Shown here: positions 34,792 to 46,645 of the stretch, one piece after another
Layout: each line of letters begins with the position of its first letter
Numbering within the stretch: the stretch's first letter is position 1
NCBI RefSeq assembly: GCF_030253575.1
Contig: NC_080569.1
Span: forward strand, 22,318,001-22,382,000
Length of the DNA stretch: 64,000 nucleotides
Source: Rhododendron vialii
Taxonomy: Eukaryota > Streptophyta > Magnoliopsida > Ericales > Ericaceae
Reading direction: 5' to 3'
The notes under the pieces: generated by a model
What the model was told of the DNA's origin: nothing
The model's database searches: none
Seen by the model: the letters and a program-made list of their open reading frames with translations, nothing else
Translations under genes and position numbers: made by a program

Positions 34792-35702
34792 TAGGGGCCC
34801 ATCCGGGATGGAAATCACCGCTCTTCCGACTATCTGGTCTGCATTTGAAGCTTTCTTTTGGAAAACCAGTGGTTTCTTTCATAGACACCAGCAGCTGTGC
34901 CAAAGAAATCTTCAACACTGTACTCCTGATTGATCCCTCTTTAGCATTTTTGGTATACTGGGAGAAAGCTGACGGTCAATAACGACACAAATGTGGTTTT
35001 TTTTTTGATCAGCAAATGTGGTTTTCGTTTCAGATGTTACACAGAGTGCATTCCTGTTCCACAGCCATTCCCAAGCCACTCAATCTGCCCATTGTGCTCA
35101 ACCTTTGAAAGACAGCCATCTATACTATAGATAACCTTCTTCGAAACCTCTTCCCAACCTCCTCCCAACCATATAACTTTGTGCCAAGATTTATCTTCGA
35201 AGCTTCTAATTGTGATATCTCAGGTCACAAGAACAAAGCAGTTAATACCATTGCCCTAGTTTCAAAGGAAAATACTAATATATTGTCTTGGTCGAAGGTT
35301 CATTACCATAATTATCTATCAACAGGCAAGTAATGACAGCAAACCGTATGGCAAAATCACCACCAAACCTCTGGAATTGTATTTCATAGGGACATGGAAC
35401 ATAACAGATTTACTCTCCCACTATCTTCAATCGGGACTATTTATAACCAAAACTACAGTGGGGCAAAATCTTCCCACAAAGGAAACTCTACCAAAACAAG
35501 AAAGAGAGAACACTATACATAAGTGCCATACAAGAAACGAACATCATGCACATTGCGACATTAATGCGCTCAAGTGAAATTCCCATGAGCACTACAGTCT
35601 TTCCCTGTGCGTTTTGTTGACGATTTGCATTCCTGAGTCCATTTCTGCTTTTCATCCTCTATTGAGAGGAAGATTCTTGCATTAACGATACCTAGTTTAT
35701 TC
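34792..35702. other. Noncoding stretch downstream of APS reductase
   Basis: No coding homology recognised. The part next to 35703 would hold the 3' UTR of the minus-strand APS reductase gene. Confidence 0.4.
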
Positions 35703-38700
35703 TCATCGGAGAGCATTCACGAAAGCCATCAAGGAATCGACATCCCTCTTCTCCGAGGGGTACTTAATGGGCCGAGAAGAGTGTTTGGGGAATAGGAGTA
35801 TTGTAGGGAAGCTTCCTAGCTGCAATTCATTCTGAGCAAATGACTTCTGATCACCATCTGCATTGAACTTTCCCACCTTCACACCAGTCCCCGCCAACTT
35901 CTCTGCCAATTCAACATAGGATCCTTCCATCGCCTGCTCAACAAAAATAAAGGAAAAAATATGTTTGTAAGCATAAGCAAAATAGCCATATTTCAAAATA
36001 ACATAGCCAATCACTTTTTACTGAAACAAATGATCACCTGGCAAAAGGGGCACCAAGGTGCATAAAGCACAACAAGCCAAGGCTCCCTCCGATCCTCAAG
36101 TTTAAGCAAGTTCTCTACCCCAGCCCTGCTAAGATTCACGATACTTTGTGCTTCGAATATATCGGGAATCATTGTGGTTCCATTTCCATGGGCAGCCCCA
36201 TTTCCAATCCCATTGACATGTCCTGCATTTCCCTCCTTGATATTCCCTTTATGGAGGCCGCATTCCTTAGCCTTGGCATCCTCCCACCACCACCTTCCCT
36301 CTCTCTCATGCTGCCCAGGTAGTACCGGCCTAGTGCAAGGCTCGCACCCAATCGATATATAACCTTGTGAGTGCAATGAATTAACAGGTACATTCATCGC
36401 TCTAAGGAAGTTCCAAATGTCATGGCCCTCTACATTTGCCACAGGGTTCCACTTCACCAAGCTACCGACCCCACCATCCATTCCTTCAAAAACGGGGTCC
36501 ACTTGGACTACCGGGATTTCAGCTCTAGTGCCAGGGGATTGGTCTTTCCTTTGTCCGGTGATCCAGGCGCGTAATCCCTTTAGAGCCCTCCTAAGGGGTC
36601 TAACTTTCCTAACCCGGCAGCACTCCTGGTGCCCATCCTCATAGAAAGAGAACAACCCCTTGCTCCTAACTAAAGCCTGGACTTCAACAGCATCCGGAAA
36701 CATGTACTCAATGTGGATGCCATACTGCTTCTCAACTGTGTCAAAGAATTTGTAAGTCTCTGGGTTTAGTCTCCCCGTGTCTAGGCTGAATACCCTAAAC
36801 GGTCGACCAGTTAAGCGTGCGTACTCGATCAAAGCGACATCTTCAGCACCACTGCAAAAGAATCGATTTTTGATAAGAAACTCAATGGTCAATTCTGAAT
36901 CAAACTTTTTATGCATCCGCATGATTTCAGTCAGATAATTGGACAAAGAAACAGAAAAGATCACAGCTTTAATCGAAAAACCGTTCCTAATTAAGAAATG
37001 TGGCATGCTGAAATCCCTTTAGCTTCTCCAATTCATTATCTTCTTATCTTTTTGTTTATCTTTTCTTTCCGATTCATAAATTCATGATCCAAACAAACCT
37101 AAATGTTTGTAGGAAAATGATGTGTTGTTACATATCAGGTTCTTCGTCTCGTCCATAAAACTTTTTCCTGCTTCTCTTATATTGTCTTTTACGTACATCT
37201 TACTTATAAAATCACATAACATATTTTGATCTGAACAAATCACATATCTATTCACCTAAAAAACTAACTACTCCCAACATTTAAGTTTTGAAGTAAATTC
37301 ATTTAAGAATCACATTATACCATGCCTAAGGTCATCACTGCAAACGAAAAATATCTTTCAAATGCAACGATATTCTTAAAATTTGAAAGAACTAATCATA
37401 TTGTTCATAGCAAAGAATATTCAGAAGCGACTTGCTTCATTTTTAACCCCACCAAGAAGTGGATCCGGGGTGCTGTAGTGCACCCGTGTAGGACAGCACA
37501 CGACATCTTATCAATCAATGGTCCACATTAAAAATCAATTATGTCCTAAATGATTCTTACCGGTCATAATTAAAAATCCTATCTCAACCATTCATTATCA
37601 AGATCGTTGGTCTGTGTGCGGACTACAGAGTGCCTTGCAAGACCTTGCACTACAGAATTTCCCAATCCCAATAAGTACAAATAATCATTCACTGATTAGT
37701 TAGAGCTAACTAATTGAACTAAAAAAAAAAGGAAATGCACCTCTGATCTAACCAAATTTTAAAAATTTATTACTCCCAAGAGAGAGAGAGAGACAGCTGA
37801 GCTGATATTATTATATCCAACATAACTAAAAGAACATTTTTGGAACGGACCCACTTGTATGTGAGAGGGGTGTGATTGAGGTGTGCCACACCGATGCCTC
37901 TTGCATTTTTGTTTTGGGAGAACCCCTATACTCTAATAGCATTCCAATCACTGTAATCTCTACATTTGACAAGTAATTAGGGTAGTGATAATGTACCTGA
38001 AAGCAATTGCAATGTCATTCCCAAATTTCTCAAGGGCTTTATCCATAATTTCAAGAGGCGAAGCATTTTCAAGCTCCTTAGCCAGTTGCTCAAAGTCCTC
38101 GGAACCCTCTACTTTCTCGGACACCTCTGCAAATGCAACCCAAGTTAAGGGGCAAACCGGTCAATACACAATCCCTCTAAATAAAGTCCCCACAATAAAC
38201 ATGAGAGAGAGAGAGAGAGAGAGAGAAGAGAATCTCAAGAGAATATGCGTACCAGGAGCGGCGATGGTTTTTGCAGCGAGAGGAACAACCGAGTCGGAGC
38301 GTTTGGGTTCCGCGTTCAGTGCCTTCACCGCAGTCCGTCTCCGCGAATAACTCACGGCCGCCGATTGACAATGAGACCAGTCCGACGGCTGATAAGAAAC
38401 GAACGTTGAACCTGCGAAAATGAAGCAACTTAATACAGAGTGAAGATCTAATTGGAGCCCAAAAACATCTGAGAAATCCCATTCGAAAAGGCTGATTAAA
38501 TATAAATATTTGAACCGGTTGGCCTAGTGGTGGACTTAGGCGTTTGCTCCGTTTTAAAGTCTCAGGTTCAGAACCTCTTAGGTCCTATTAACTCGATTCC
38601 TATCAACTCAATTGGGGCCAGTACATACAGAACTTTCCTCTCGGTTTAATTGGACCCGCAAGTATGCCTTGGAATTAGGCACCCAGAATTAGTTGTGGCG

Positions 38701-38861
38701 AGCAAAAGTTGGCCCGAACCTGAGCTAAAAAATATTTGAAAATTTTGAATTAAACATCTGTATGTGTGTGTGTGTATACCTTTGGTTTGGTCCCGGGAAG
38801 AATCGAAGCGCGAGGAAATTGAGGCGGAAATAGAAGGGGCAGAAGTGATAGACAGCGCCAT
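35703..38861 (-). CDS. APR: 5'-adenylylsulfate (APS) reductase, plastid, plant type
   Basis: Reduces APS to sulfite and AMP with glutathione, the key step of sulfate assimilation in plastids. Five exons on the minus strand: 38861-38780, 38411-38253, 38126-37997, 36851-36038 and 35933-35703. They total 1416 nt, 471 aa, the usual length, with GT/AG borders and phases that fit. Residues 1-75 are Ser/Ala/Arg-rich, a chloroplast transit peptide. The reductase domain (about 110-325) carries the iron-sulfur cysteines C201-C202 (HQECCRVRK) and C293/C296 (GCEPCTR), the SLDTGR loop, and the catalytic C321 in KECGLH. A Gly/Asn/His linker (about 326-350) leads to the thioredoxin/glutaredoxin-like domain with WCPFC (C391, C394). 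All key residues are present and no stop interrupts it. I chose MAL at 38861 over the in-frame ATG at 38876 because known APR proteins begin MAL. Which paralogue (APR1-3) is not decidable. A SINE sits in intron 1. Confidence 0.95.
38490..38735 (+). mobile_element. tRNA-derived SINE in intron 1 of APS reductase
   Basis: Box-A-like TTGGCCTAGTGGTGG and box-B-like AGGTTCAGAACC lie about 45 bases apart. The 3' part ends TGGCCCGAACCTGAGCTAAA, like Au-type SINE ends. It runs antisense to the host gene. Confidence 0.7.
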
Positions 38862-38998
38862 TGGAGATCTGACCAATATCCTTTTTCTGGGTTTCTCTCT
38901 CTCTCTTTCTCTAGAATTGCCTGGGCTTTGTAACGATGTGTTTTTTGTTCACTTCAGAAAATTGTGTGTTCTGGAGGAAGAGAGAGATGAAGGGGGAG

Positions 38999-39006
38999 AT
39001 TAAATA
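38999..39006 (-). promoter_or_regulatory. Possible TATA box of APS reductase
   Basis: TATTTAAT on the minus strand, about 140 bases before the ATG. The leader between has a CT-rich tract (38898-38915). Confidence 0.4.
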
Positions 39007-39233
39007 ATGGCCACGAGAGGGGGGCGGCTTTTAAGGTTCATTGAACCTGGACGGGTTTTTTTTAATCCGGTACGTGGCGAAAACGGTCAACTATCGTGAA
39101 ACCCCCTTTAACTATGAGCTTTTTGCAATGACAACCCTAATGTTTCAAAAATCAACAGTAGATAGCCTTCAAGGATTGGCTGCCCCAATTGGAAATGCAA
39201 TTAATGTCATTAATGGATTTTAATATTTCATTA

Positions 39234-39599
39234 CTCCATCCGTCCCACATTTTCAACACGGTAGTTTTTTTTTATGACATTTCTTATGAGAGATATTCGG
39301 ATTTTTTTTCACTTGATTCTTGTGTATCGTCAGAAGTAATGTTTTAGAAAATGAAAAATAATACTACATCAGTCCGTTTGTAAGTGTCACTTGCAAAAAG
39401 AGCTGGAATTTTTGTATAAAAAACTAAAATACTTTCTGCATAATTTTTATAAAAAAAATTGCCCCAATTTAAAGAACTAATTGAGATCATTGTTTTGGTG
39501 CAAACACATTGAAAAAATATACTAAGAAATTACTTTATTTTTTCTAAAAAAATGCAAGTCTTTTTTTCATCGGGGACAATTAAAAGGGGGTCGAGAGAG
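39234..39599. mobile_element. Stowaway-type MITE
   Basis: The left end CTCCATCCGTCCCACATTTT and the degenerate right end GGGGGTCGAGAGAG are bordered by TA at 39232-39233 and 39600-39601. The interior has a second CAGTCCGTTTGTAAGTGTCA near 39370, so two copies may be merged. Confidence 0.6.
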
Positions 39600-39746
39600 T
39601 ATGAGGAATCTAACGAAACATTCCAAACATATCTATCTATAGCATGTTTCCATTTAAAAATTAATTAATTCTTGGTAGAAAACCAACAATAACAAAAAGT
39701 AACATACAACGGTAGTTAAACATTAGCTTTCGTCATTCATGCCATG

Positions 39747-40780
39747 CAACGTTTTGAAAATCAGACCGGACCGGCCGGTTCAACTGGCCTCTTCGTCCCA
39801 TTTGGTTCAATCCAAAAACTGTTTTATAAAACCAACCTATTTTCTTAAAAATCGCCCTGGAAATCCGGTTAAACTGGCTTTAACCGGGGAACCGAAAAAA
39901 CCGCTGCGGTTTTAAGGACCCAGCCTATTGAAAAATGGAGTACTATTGCTTTTGCCAGCCTTTGACTGTGCTGAAAGAGAGTTTGTTAGGGCTCAGAATA
40001 AATAAAGAAGTCAAACTTGTGTTTTCCGTGGCAAACGGATGAGGAACTGGGGTAACCATCTTTGAAATTTATTTTTTTTTTTACCGAAAACTCTACCCAC
40101 GCAGACATACACAGATCTCCATAGATTTTTTGTGAGTCCACTTTTGAGTTTCACAAAAATATTTAATTTGTTCATTAAATTTAAATATTTTTTGAGGGCT
40201 CCTGTAAAAAATCAGCTCAATATGATAAACGTTTGATCCAATTTTACAATTTTTCATTTGAAATTCTAATCCGAAATTCTGAATGAGAAGTTGTAAGTTT
40301 GTATCAGACACCTAAATTTAGTATATTTAGTTAATTTTTTACAGGAATCCTAAAAATAATATTTTAAAATTAATTAATGAATTGATTGGATCATTTTTGT
40401 GGAATCAAAAAAAGTGGACCCCACAAAAAAATCTGTGTAGAATCTGTGTACCTATTGTCTGTGTGGGTGGCAGAACTTTTTTTTTCTAAAGGAAGAGCAT
40501 TTCTTAACTCCCAGTTTTTACAAGGTTAACCATGACATTTGACTTGGCAGATTAAATCTATGTTACATTATGTGATCTATAGGCAACCTTTTACGCTCAA
40601 CAATATAACGCAAATATACGATTTAAAATATATATTCGTTTAAAAAAATGCATATATAGATTTTATTATTGCAGATACACGACATGACGGTTCAACTCCA
40701 GTTCACCCTCAGTTTAACTGGTGACCCGTCTGCCCGCTCTCTTTTCTGATTTGCTCACCGGTCCTGTTTTTAAAACATTG
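39747..40780. mobile_element. hAT element (1.03 kb) with a MITE nested inside
   Basis: The left end CAACGTTTTGAAAATCAGAC and the right end GTTTTTAAAACATTG are inverted. The 8-bp flanks are ATGCCATG (39739-39746) and ATGCCATA (40781-40788), one mismatch, as for hAT. Subterminal GGACCGGCCGGTTCAACTGG / CCAGTTCACC-type words are typical of plant hAT. A foldback of another family occupies 40087-40475. No transposase was recognised. Confidence 0.8.
40087..40475. mobile_element. Foldback MITE inside the hAT element
   Basis: CTACCCACGCAGACATACAC with CAGATC on the left mirrors ATCTGTGTACCTATTGTCTG followed by TGTGGGTGG on the right. Long imperfect arms meet near 40270. Related to 57605-57985. Confidence 0.65.
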
Positions 40781-40788
40781 ATGCCATA

Positions 40789-41814
40789 TGCTAATCATAT
40801 AATCAATACACTTGTAATAAAAGGACCTAGCATGGTAAGCCAAGGCATGGTGTGAAATTACATTATTGCCTTCCAAACTTTTTCTTTTCATTTTGTCCTT
40901 GCAAGTGTTGGTGTTTGGATAGTTTTGGTATTTGACATTATCAATCAATACACTTGTAATTAAAGAATGTAGGATGGCAAGCCAAGCCACTTGGTGAAAA
41001 TGACCGATTTGTTCTTGTAGTTTGTTAGGAGAGTGGCTACACCAAGTATAGCCATAATGTGATTTGACATAAATGCCCTCATTTATTTATGATGAAAGAG
41101 GTATTTTTGTAGTTTGGTATTTTGTTGGAGGGCAAAATAGGGAATTGTGTTTGGCATAGCCATATCGTGAAAAGATGAATTTGCCCTTGTAGTTTTTAAA
41201 GGGACCGTATTGGACTTTTGAGGGTATTTTGGACTTATCTTGTTTAAGAAAATTGAGTGGTTATCCTTATTTTGTGTTTTTTTTTCCTTAATTTATGGTT
41301 TACTTTTGAAGTACTTCCTTCACTTTTCCCCCCTTAATTTATGGCTTACTTTTGACCTTTGAAGTACTTTTTTCATTCTCCCCCCCCCCGGGCCCCCCCT
41401 TAATTTATGGTAAATGTTGCTTTGTCAAGAAAAAAATGAGGTACATTGTGAAAAGATGAATTTGCCCTTTTAATTTGGCAAGGATGGATTTAAGAGGTTG
41501 ATGTATTTTTTGTAGCTTGATATTGAGTTTAAACGCAAAAGGGAGAAGAGTGATAAGCATAGCCATTTCATGAATATATGATATTACCCTTGTAATTTGG
41601 CAATAGTAGATTTAATAGGTGGGGTATTTTAGGTATTTTTTGTTTTCCTTTGCTTAGTCAAGAAGAAAATGCTTTTCGAGGGGTATTTAGGGGATTTTAA
41701 GTCTTTCTTTTCTTAGTCAAGAAGAAAAGGTTTTTCGGGGATATTTTAGGTATTTTAAGTCCTCATTTTCTTAGTCAAGAAGAAAAGGTTTTTCCGTAAT
41801 TTAAGGGTATTGAA
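40789..41814. repeat. Degenerate direct repeats, no gene
   Basis: Several phrases recur in tandem. AATCAATACACTTGTAAT with AGCATGGTAAGCCAAG-type text appears at 40800 and 40945. CCTTAATTTATGGYTTACTT appears at 41330 and 41285. TTTTCTTAGTCAAGAAGAAA recurs three times between 41650 and 41790 with a spacing of about 60 bases. No coding signal. Confidence 0.55.
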
Positions 41815-42861
41815 TCTATATAAAAACCTGTCTCCTTCTCTCTTTGTTCTCGGCTGCAAATTCGTCTTCATCATTGTTCAGAAGGTCCTGATCTCTTTCT
41901 TAGTTCATATGTTGTTTAATTTAGTATTGCATATATTTGTTGGCATGAAATTGCCATATCCATATTGTTGAATGTTTGCAAGCGCTTAGAGCTGCAGAAG
42001 GATTGGAAGCTATTGCAACCATAAAAGCAATCAACACTAGCTGGCTGCATCCAACAATTAACCAATGTACACTGCACCGAAAGCCCATTCCTCTAATTAT
42101 GCTAAAATTTTCTCAGTTATTCAATTTTATGATGCACTTCATGTCCTTATGGTTCTTGAATTTTGCAGAACTTGGAATCTGATGTCACAGTCGACATTGT
42201 TCCAAACGTGAAGAGCATGAAGTCTATGTTGGTACGTATTTTAGTCCCTTTTTTCAAAAATTATGAAAACCGCAGAAGCATAATACTTAATCTAGACATA
42301 TGGTTTATTGGTTAAAAACCAAAACCTTTAAGTGTCTTTGTTACATGTTTTTGCTTTGTTGGCAATGAAGATAATATATCTTTTGCAACTTATATAATAA
42401 TCAAACATTTGAACATTTTGTTATCTAAATTCCTCATATTCCAACATTGCTTAGCGAATAAATAATATGTCAACACTCACTAATCAAATTTGCCTATTTC
42501 ATGCAGGTATCTCCAACTCATTTGGCTATGGTTGGCATAATGTGGTGGTTGTTTTCGCTCCATTCAAGCCTTAGATGAAGGTAAATCGAAGTAACCTCTC
42601 TCTTCACCTTTTTCCTTTTGAAAAAATTTGGTTTTGGTATCATTTTGATTGTCTAAAGCATAACTACAAAATATTCGAGTATATCACGGTTTTGTCATTT
42701 TATGATATTTGAGTGATGGTTGTTGAAATTAAACCGCTCAACGTACTTGAAAAATATACAGCTGGTGATATGAACAAAAATAACATATGTATATTAACTT
42801 CCTGACTATCAATTAAATTAATGAGTACGCAGAAACGTGCAAAGCACGAGCATTACACTAG
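41815..42861 (+). mobile_element. Helitron carrying KAS I exons
   Basis: The 3' end has the hairpin CGTGC-AAA-GCACG, nine bases and CTAG (42858-42861), followed by T. The proposed 5' end is TCTATATAAAAACCTGTC after an A at 41814, so the insertion lies between A and T. The last 60 bases align with the Helitron end at 7455. There are no TIRs and no target duplication, as expected. It contains three exons and two introns from the 3' part of a beta-ketoacyl-ACP synthase gene. The 3' end is strong; the 5' end is a best guess. Confidence 0.68.
41981..42574 (+). pseudogene. KAS1: Beta-ketoacyl-ACP synthase I (KASI) 3' fragment with introns
   Basis: Exon A (41981-42066) reads EGLEAIATIKAINTSWLHPT and then INQ. 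Exon B (42169-42231) reads NLESDVTVDIVPNVK and then loses one base where KKHEVNV is expected. Exon C (42507-42574) reads ISNSFGYGWHNVVVVFAPFK and P before TAG. These match the C-terminal end of plant KAS I/II, which elongate fatty acids in plastids; the family has GFGGHN where this copy has GYGWHN. Splice borders remain, so genomic DNA was copied, not mRNA. Upstream exons with the catalytic Cys and His are absent. It lies inside a Helitron and is a captured, broken fragment. Confidence 0.85.
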
Positions 42862-42961
42862 TATTTTCAAAAGGATCGCATATACTAAAAGGGCAGTTAT
42901 TACAAAAGCAATAATGCCAGAAGCACCACACTCACCTGTATCATTGGTGCTTATAAAGTAG

Positions 42962-43125
42962 TTTTTTTTTTTTGTCCAAAATGTTGAGAGGTTCTATTGA
43001 TAGGAGAAATAGTACATTAAGAAAAGCATAATCCCCACAATACAACACAGCAGGCGAATCAAGCCACAAGAAAGAGACCAGCAAGAAAAGCACCCCACTC
43101 CCACACACAAACCTTCTGGGTGTAG
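42962..43125 (-). mobile_element. Possible LINE 3' tail, reverse orientation
   Basis: A T13 run followed by GTCCAAAATGTTGAGAGGTT and an A/C-rich stretch reads as a retroposon tail on the minus strand. No coding part. Confidence 0.35.
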
Positions 43126-44455
43126 AAACTTTATATTCATCTCAAAATTAATTGGCAATAAGTGGAGAGGTCTCAAATGTTATTAAGTAATCACTCATTC
43201 AACTCTCAAGCAATATGAGACTCTATTTCTTTAACATCCCGCCTCACGTGCAATTGTGTTTGAGGTCTATCACGTGTGGCCACTTTTGGGTCCTATCATC
43301 GTGTAGCATTTTTGCTGATCTCATCGTAGGATGTGGATTGTAAATTTTTAAAATATGAGTAGGAACGGACCTTGCTTTAATACCATGTAGAAATTTTATA
43401 TCCATCTCAAAATCAATTAGCAATAAGCAAAGAGGTCCCAAATGTTATTAAATGATCACTTATTTTACTCTCAATCAATGCAGGACTCTATTTTCTTAAT
43501 ATTCCCTCATGTGCAGCCGCGTTTGAGGTCTATCATGTGTGATCACTTTTGGGTCCTATCTTCATGCAGCATTTTTGCTAGTCTGTCATTGTGGGGTGTG
43601 AATTATAAATTTTTAAAATATAAGGTGGAACGGGTCCCGCTCTGATATTATGTAGAAACCTTATAACCAACTCAAGACTAATTTTTAAAATATGAGGTGG
43701 AACGGGTCCATCTCAAAATTAATTGGCAATAAGTGGAGAGGTCCCAAATATTATTAAGTGATCACTCATTCAACTCTCAAGCAATATGAGACTCTATTTC
43801 TTTAACATTCCTCCTCACGTGCAGCCGTGTTTGAGGTCTATCACGTGTGGCCACTTTTGGATACTATCATCGTGTAGCATTTTTGCTGATCTCATCGTAG
43901 GGTGTGGATTGTAAATTTTTAAAATATGGGTTGGAACGGACCTCGCTTTGATACCATGTAGAAATTTTATATCCATCTTAAAATCAATTGGCAATAAGCG
44001 AAGAGGTTCCAAATGTTATTAAATGATCACTTTTTTACTCTCAATCAGTGCAGGACTCTATTTTCTTAATATTCCCTCATGTGCAGCCGCGTTTGAGGTC
44101 TATCATGTGTGATCACTTTTGGATCCTATCTTCATGTAGCATTTTTGCTAGTCTGTCATTGTGGGGTATGAGTTATAAATTTTTAAAATATAAGGTGGAA
44201 CAGGTCCCGCCCTGATACTATGTAGAAACCTTATAACCAACTCAAGACTAATTTTTAAAATGTGAGGTGGAACGGGTCCCGCTCTGATACCATGTAGAAA
44301 TCTTATAACCTATTCAAGACCAATTGACAATGAGCGAAGAGGTCCCAAATGTTATTAAGTTATCACTCGTTCCACTCCAAAACAAGGATGTATAGAGTTG
44401 TATAGGAAATTACCTTCAATGATTTGAAACTCTATTTCCTTAACACTGGGCACAA
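43126..44455. repeat. Degenerate tandem array, unit about 265 bp
   Basis: A unit starting GTAGAAATTTTATATCCATC and holding AATTGGCAATAAGYGAAGAG, CACGTGNNGCCRYGTTTGAG, CACTTTTGGGTCCTATC and GGTGGAACGGGTC...GATACCATG recurs at about 43126, 43386, 43703, 43956 and 44294, with two short partial units near 43651 and 44221. Two alternating subtypes (43126/43703 and 43386/43956) indicate a doubled higher-order unit of about 575 bp. Confidence 0.85.
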
Positions 44456-45070
44456 CATTCGTAGCTGAAAAATAGCACAACCAAACTAATGGAAACTCCC
44501 GAAGGGGAGGGAACAGCCCCATCAAGGGTAGGAAACCAAATAAACAAACGCAACAGAGAAAAACAAACCAAAACCTACAGAAACAAATCTACACTCCTAA
44601 ATCTAGTAACCGAGATTGCAGATCACCGCAGCAACCACACCCACACCATCCAGCAACACCAACAACTATCTTCGTCCCACAATAACAAACCTGTCAGGGC
44701 TCGAACAAGCGACACTTAAATGATAAGGCCGAGTCGGCCTGATAACACCGATAAAACTCGCACAGTGAGAAAGATTGGAAAAAAGAGCACATAGGTGGAT
44801 TTCACGCTGACAATTGGCGCCAATTATTACCAATTATGCAGTGCCACGCAAGTAGTTATGATTGGTGTTGCGGTGGAGTATTGTCAGAGCCGGCCTTGAG
44901 CTAAAACTTGTATTGCGATCTCTTTAAGCTTCCAAAAAAATTTAAATTTTAGGGGCCCTCAAACTTTTTTTACCCCTTATAATAGTCTAATAAAATGGCC
45001 TCATTTTTAATTTTTAAGTCCCTGAAAAAGTCAGGGCCGACTCTGAGTGTTGTGTCCCCAACATTACTGT
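44456..45070. other. Noncoding stretch
   Basis: An A-rich segment resembling retroposon sequence on the minus strand (44520-44620), then an AT-rich region with the inverted words GAGCCGGCCTTGAG and GTCAGGGCCGACTCTGAG (44888 and 45030). No gene. Confidence 0.4.
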
Positions 45071-45072
45071 TA

Positions 45073-45301
45073 CACTCCCTCCCAATTTAAATATCCCTTA
45101 CGGTTTAACGTGCATTTTCTAACTCCAAAAAAATATACTTCTACATATTATTATTTTTATTTTCTTACACCAAATTAAAGTGTTCATTGAGTACTTTAAT
45201 TTAGTGTAAGAAAATTAAAAAACAATACGTAGTAATATATATTTTTGGGGTTTGAAAATGCGCAAAAACCGTATGAGACATTTAAATTTGGACGAAAGGA
45301 G
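45073..45301. mobile_element. Stowaway-type MITE
   Basis: The left end CACTCCCTCCCAATTTAAAT mirrors the right end ATTTAAATTTGGACGAAAGG with AG, bordered by TA. Long inverted arms (CTTACACCAAATTAAAGT against ACTTTAATTTAGTGTAAG) make a near-complete hairpin. Confidence 0.7.
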
Positions 45302-45303
45302 TA

Positions 45304-46062
45304 GAAGTTTGTTTGTTCTCTTGTATTATTTTTCTCTAACTATTCTCCCTCAAATATGAACGCGTGTATTGGCTAAAGTGTCGAAACCTAAAATACATTA
45401 GGTTAATGGGGGTAACTCAGAAATGTTAGTTAATTAAAGGGGGTACTACGGTGTATTATTCCGAGAGTTGGCTACTTGGCTAGCCTCATTTCCATCATCG
45501 CTTTCGTCACGTGAAGAGACGTGGGCCATGCGATTTTCTCTGGCTTTTTTTTTTTTTTTTATCTGCACGCTCACGTGGGCCATATGATCCGCTCCTTGGT
45601 TGGGACTTGAGAGTGGAAACCGATTTTCGGATTCCACACCGAGTTCGTTCGTTCGTTCGTTCTTTCTTCGTCCTTTCCTGGATCTATCTCATTTTAATTT
45701 TCTTTTCGGGGTAAGAAAATAGAGAGTAAGAGTATCTCCAGTTTTCACTTATATTTTTCTTCAAATTTGAGTCAAATTTTAGGTAAAAATTCATTTTGGG
45801 TAGACACATCTCCAACCATCAAACCCAAATTTTACACATCTCCCTTTTTCTCTCTCTCTAACTAGCCGTTGGAGAAATGGGTCAAGGCAAACGTTGTCTC
45901 AGATTTGGGCAAAAAAATGGGTAAAACCCAAAATAGGAAAGGGTTTGGGTCAAAGATTGGAGAGAGATTTTTGTGATTTTTTCCTCATTTTTAAATTTGA
46001 GTCTTAAAATGGGTCAAGGCTGGGGATGCTCTAACATACGCCCACCTAGGGGTCCCGCAGGA
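45304..46062. other. Noncoding stretch upstream of the Mutator-like element
   Basis: A foldback-like pair, GTAAGAGTATCTCCAG near 45728 and GGCTGGGGATGCTCTAACATA near 46017, with inverted AAATTTGAGTC / GACTCAAATT phrases inside suggests a MITE of about 310 bp (45725-46037). The rest has no signal. Confidence 0.45.
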
Positions 46063-46409
46063 TTAAAAGTTGGGTAAATTATTCTGACCTCCCCTGAGGT
46101 TTCTGATAAATATACGGGATCACCCCTCTGGTTCTAGAAATTACTCCCAAATAGTACAAATAGCTTGAGTTACATTTGTCCTTCCTTGCTTTACATTGAA
46201 ACTTATTGTCATACAATTAACATGTCACAAGTATGAAATATTATTTATTTTTTAAATGCTAAAATAAATAACGAATAGAAAAAATTAAATTACCTCTTTA
46301 CTTTTTGATGGTGTGTTTTTTTCTGAACTTGGTTCAAATGTTGTTTTTTATTTTCTTATAATAAGTTCTCATTATCCATGCTCATAAATGGGAAAGCCAA
46401 CTCTTTTTA

Positions 46410-46645
46410 CTCCTTCTGTCCCCATTTAATAGTTTCTCATTCTATTCTAACTGAATAAAAAATTAGTTATATATTTGAATTGCTTATAAATTTTATACTC
46501 AATATGGATCTTGTTTGATAAATCTTAATTAGTTCTATAAGATAAGATTTTTAAAATCTCGTTAAACATTATAAATTATAAGATATAATCGATTGAAAAG
46601 TGACATAAACTTTCAAAAGGAACTATTAAATTGGAACAAAGGGAG
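46410..46645. mobile_element. Stowaway-type MITE in the left arm
   Basis: The ends CTCCTTCTGTCCCCATTTAA and TAAATTGGAACAAAGGGAG are bordered by TA (46408-46409, 46646-46647). AT-rich interior. Confidence 0.8.

Noticed and set aside
36169-36644. Open frames overlapping APS reductase in other frames or on the plus strand
   Set aside because: They are shadows of exon 4, which has full family homology and intact motifs.
38490-38590. Possible tRNA gene in APS reductase intron 1
   Set aside because: It has box A and box B but no acceptor or anticodon arm; the 3' part is a SINE.
41858-41895. Possible 5' noncoding exon before the KAS I fragment
   Set aside because: A GT-like donor follows CAGAAG, but there is no coding content, and the region is explained as the Helitron 5' part.
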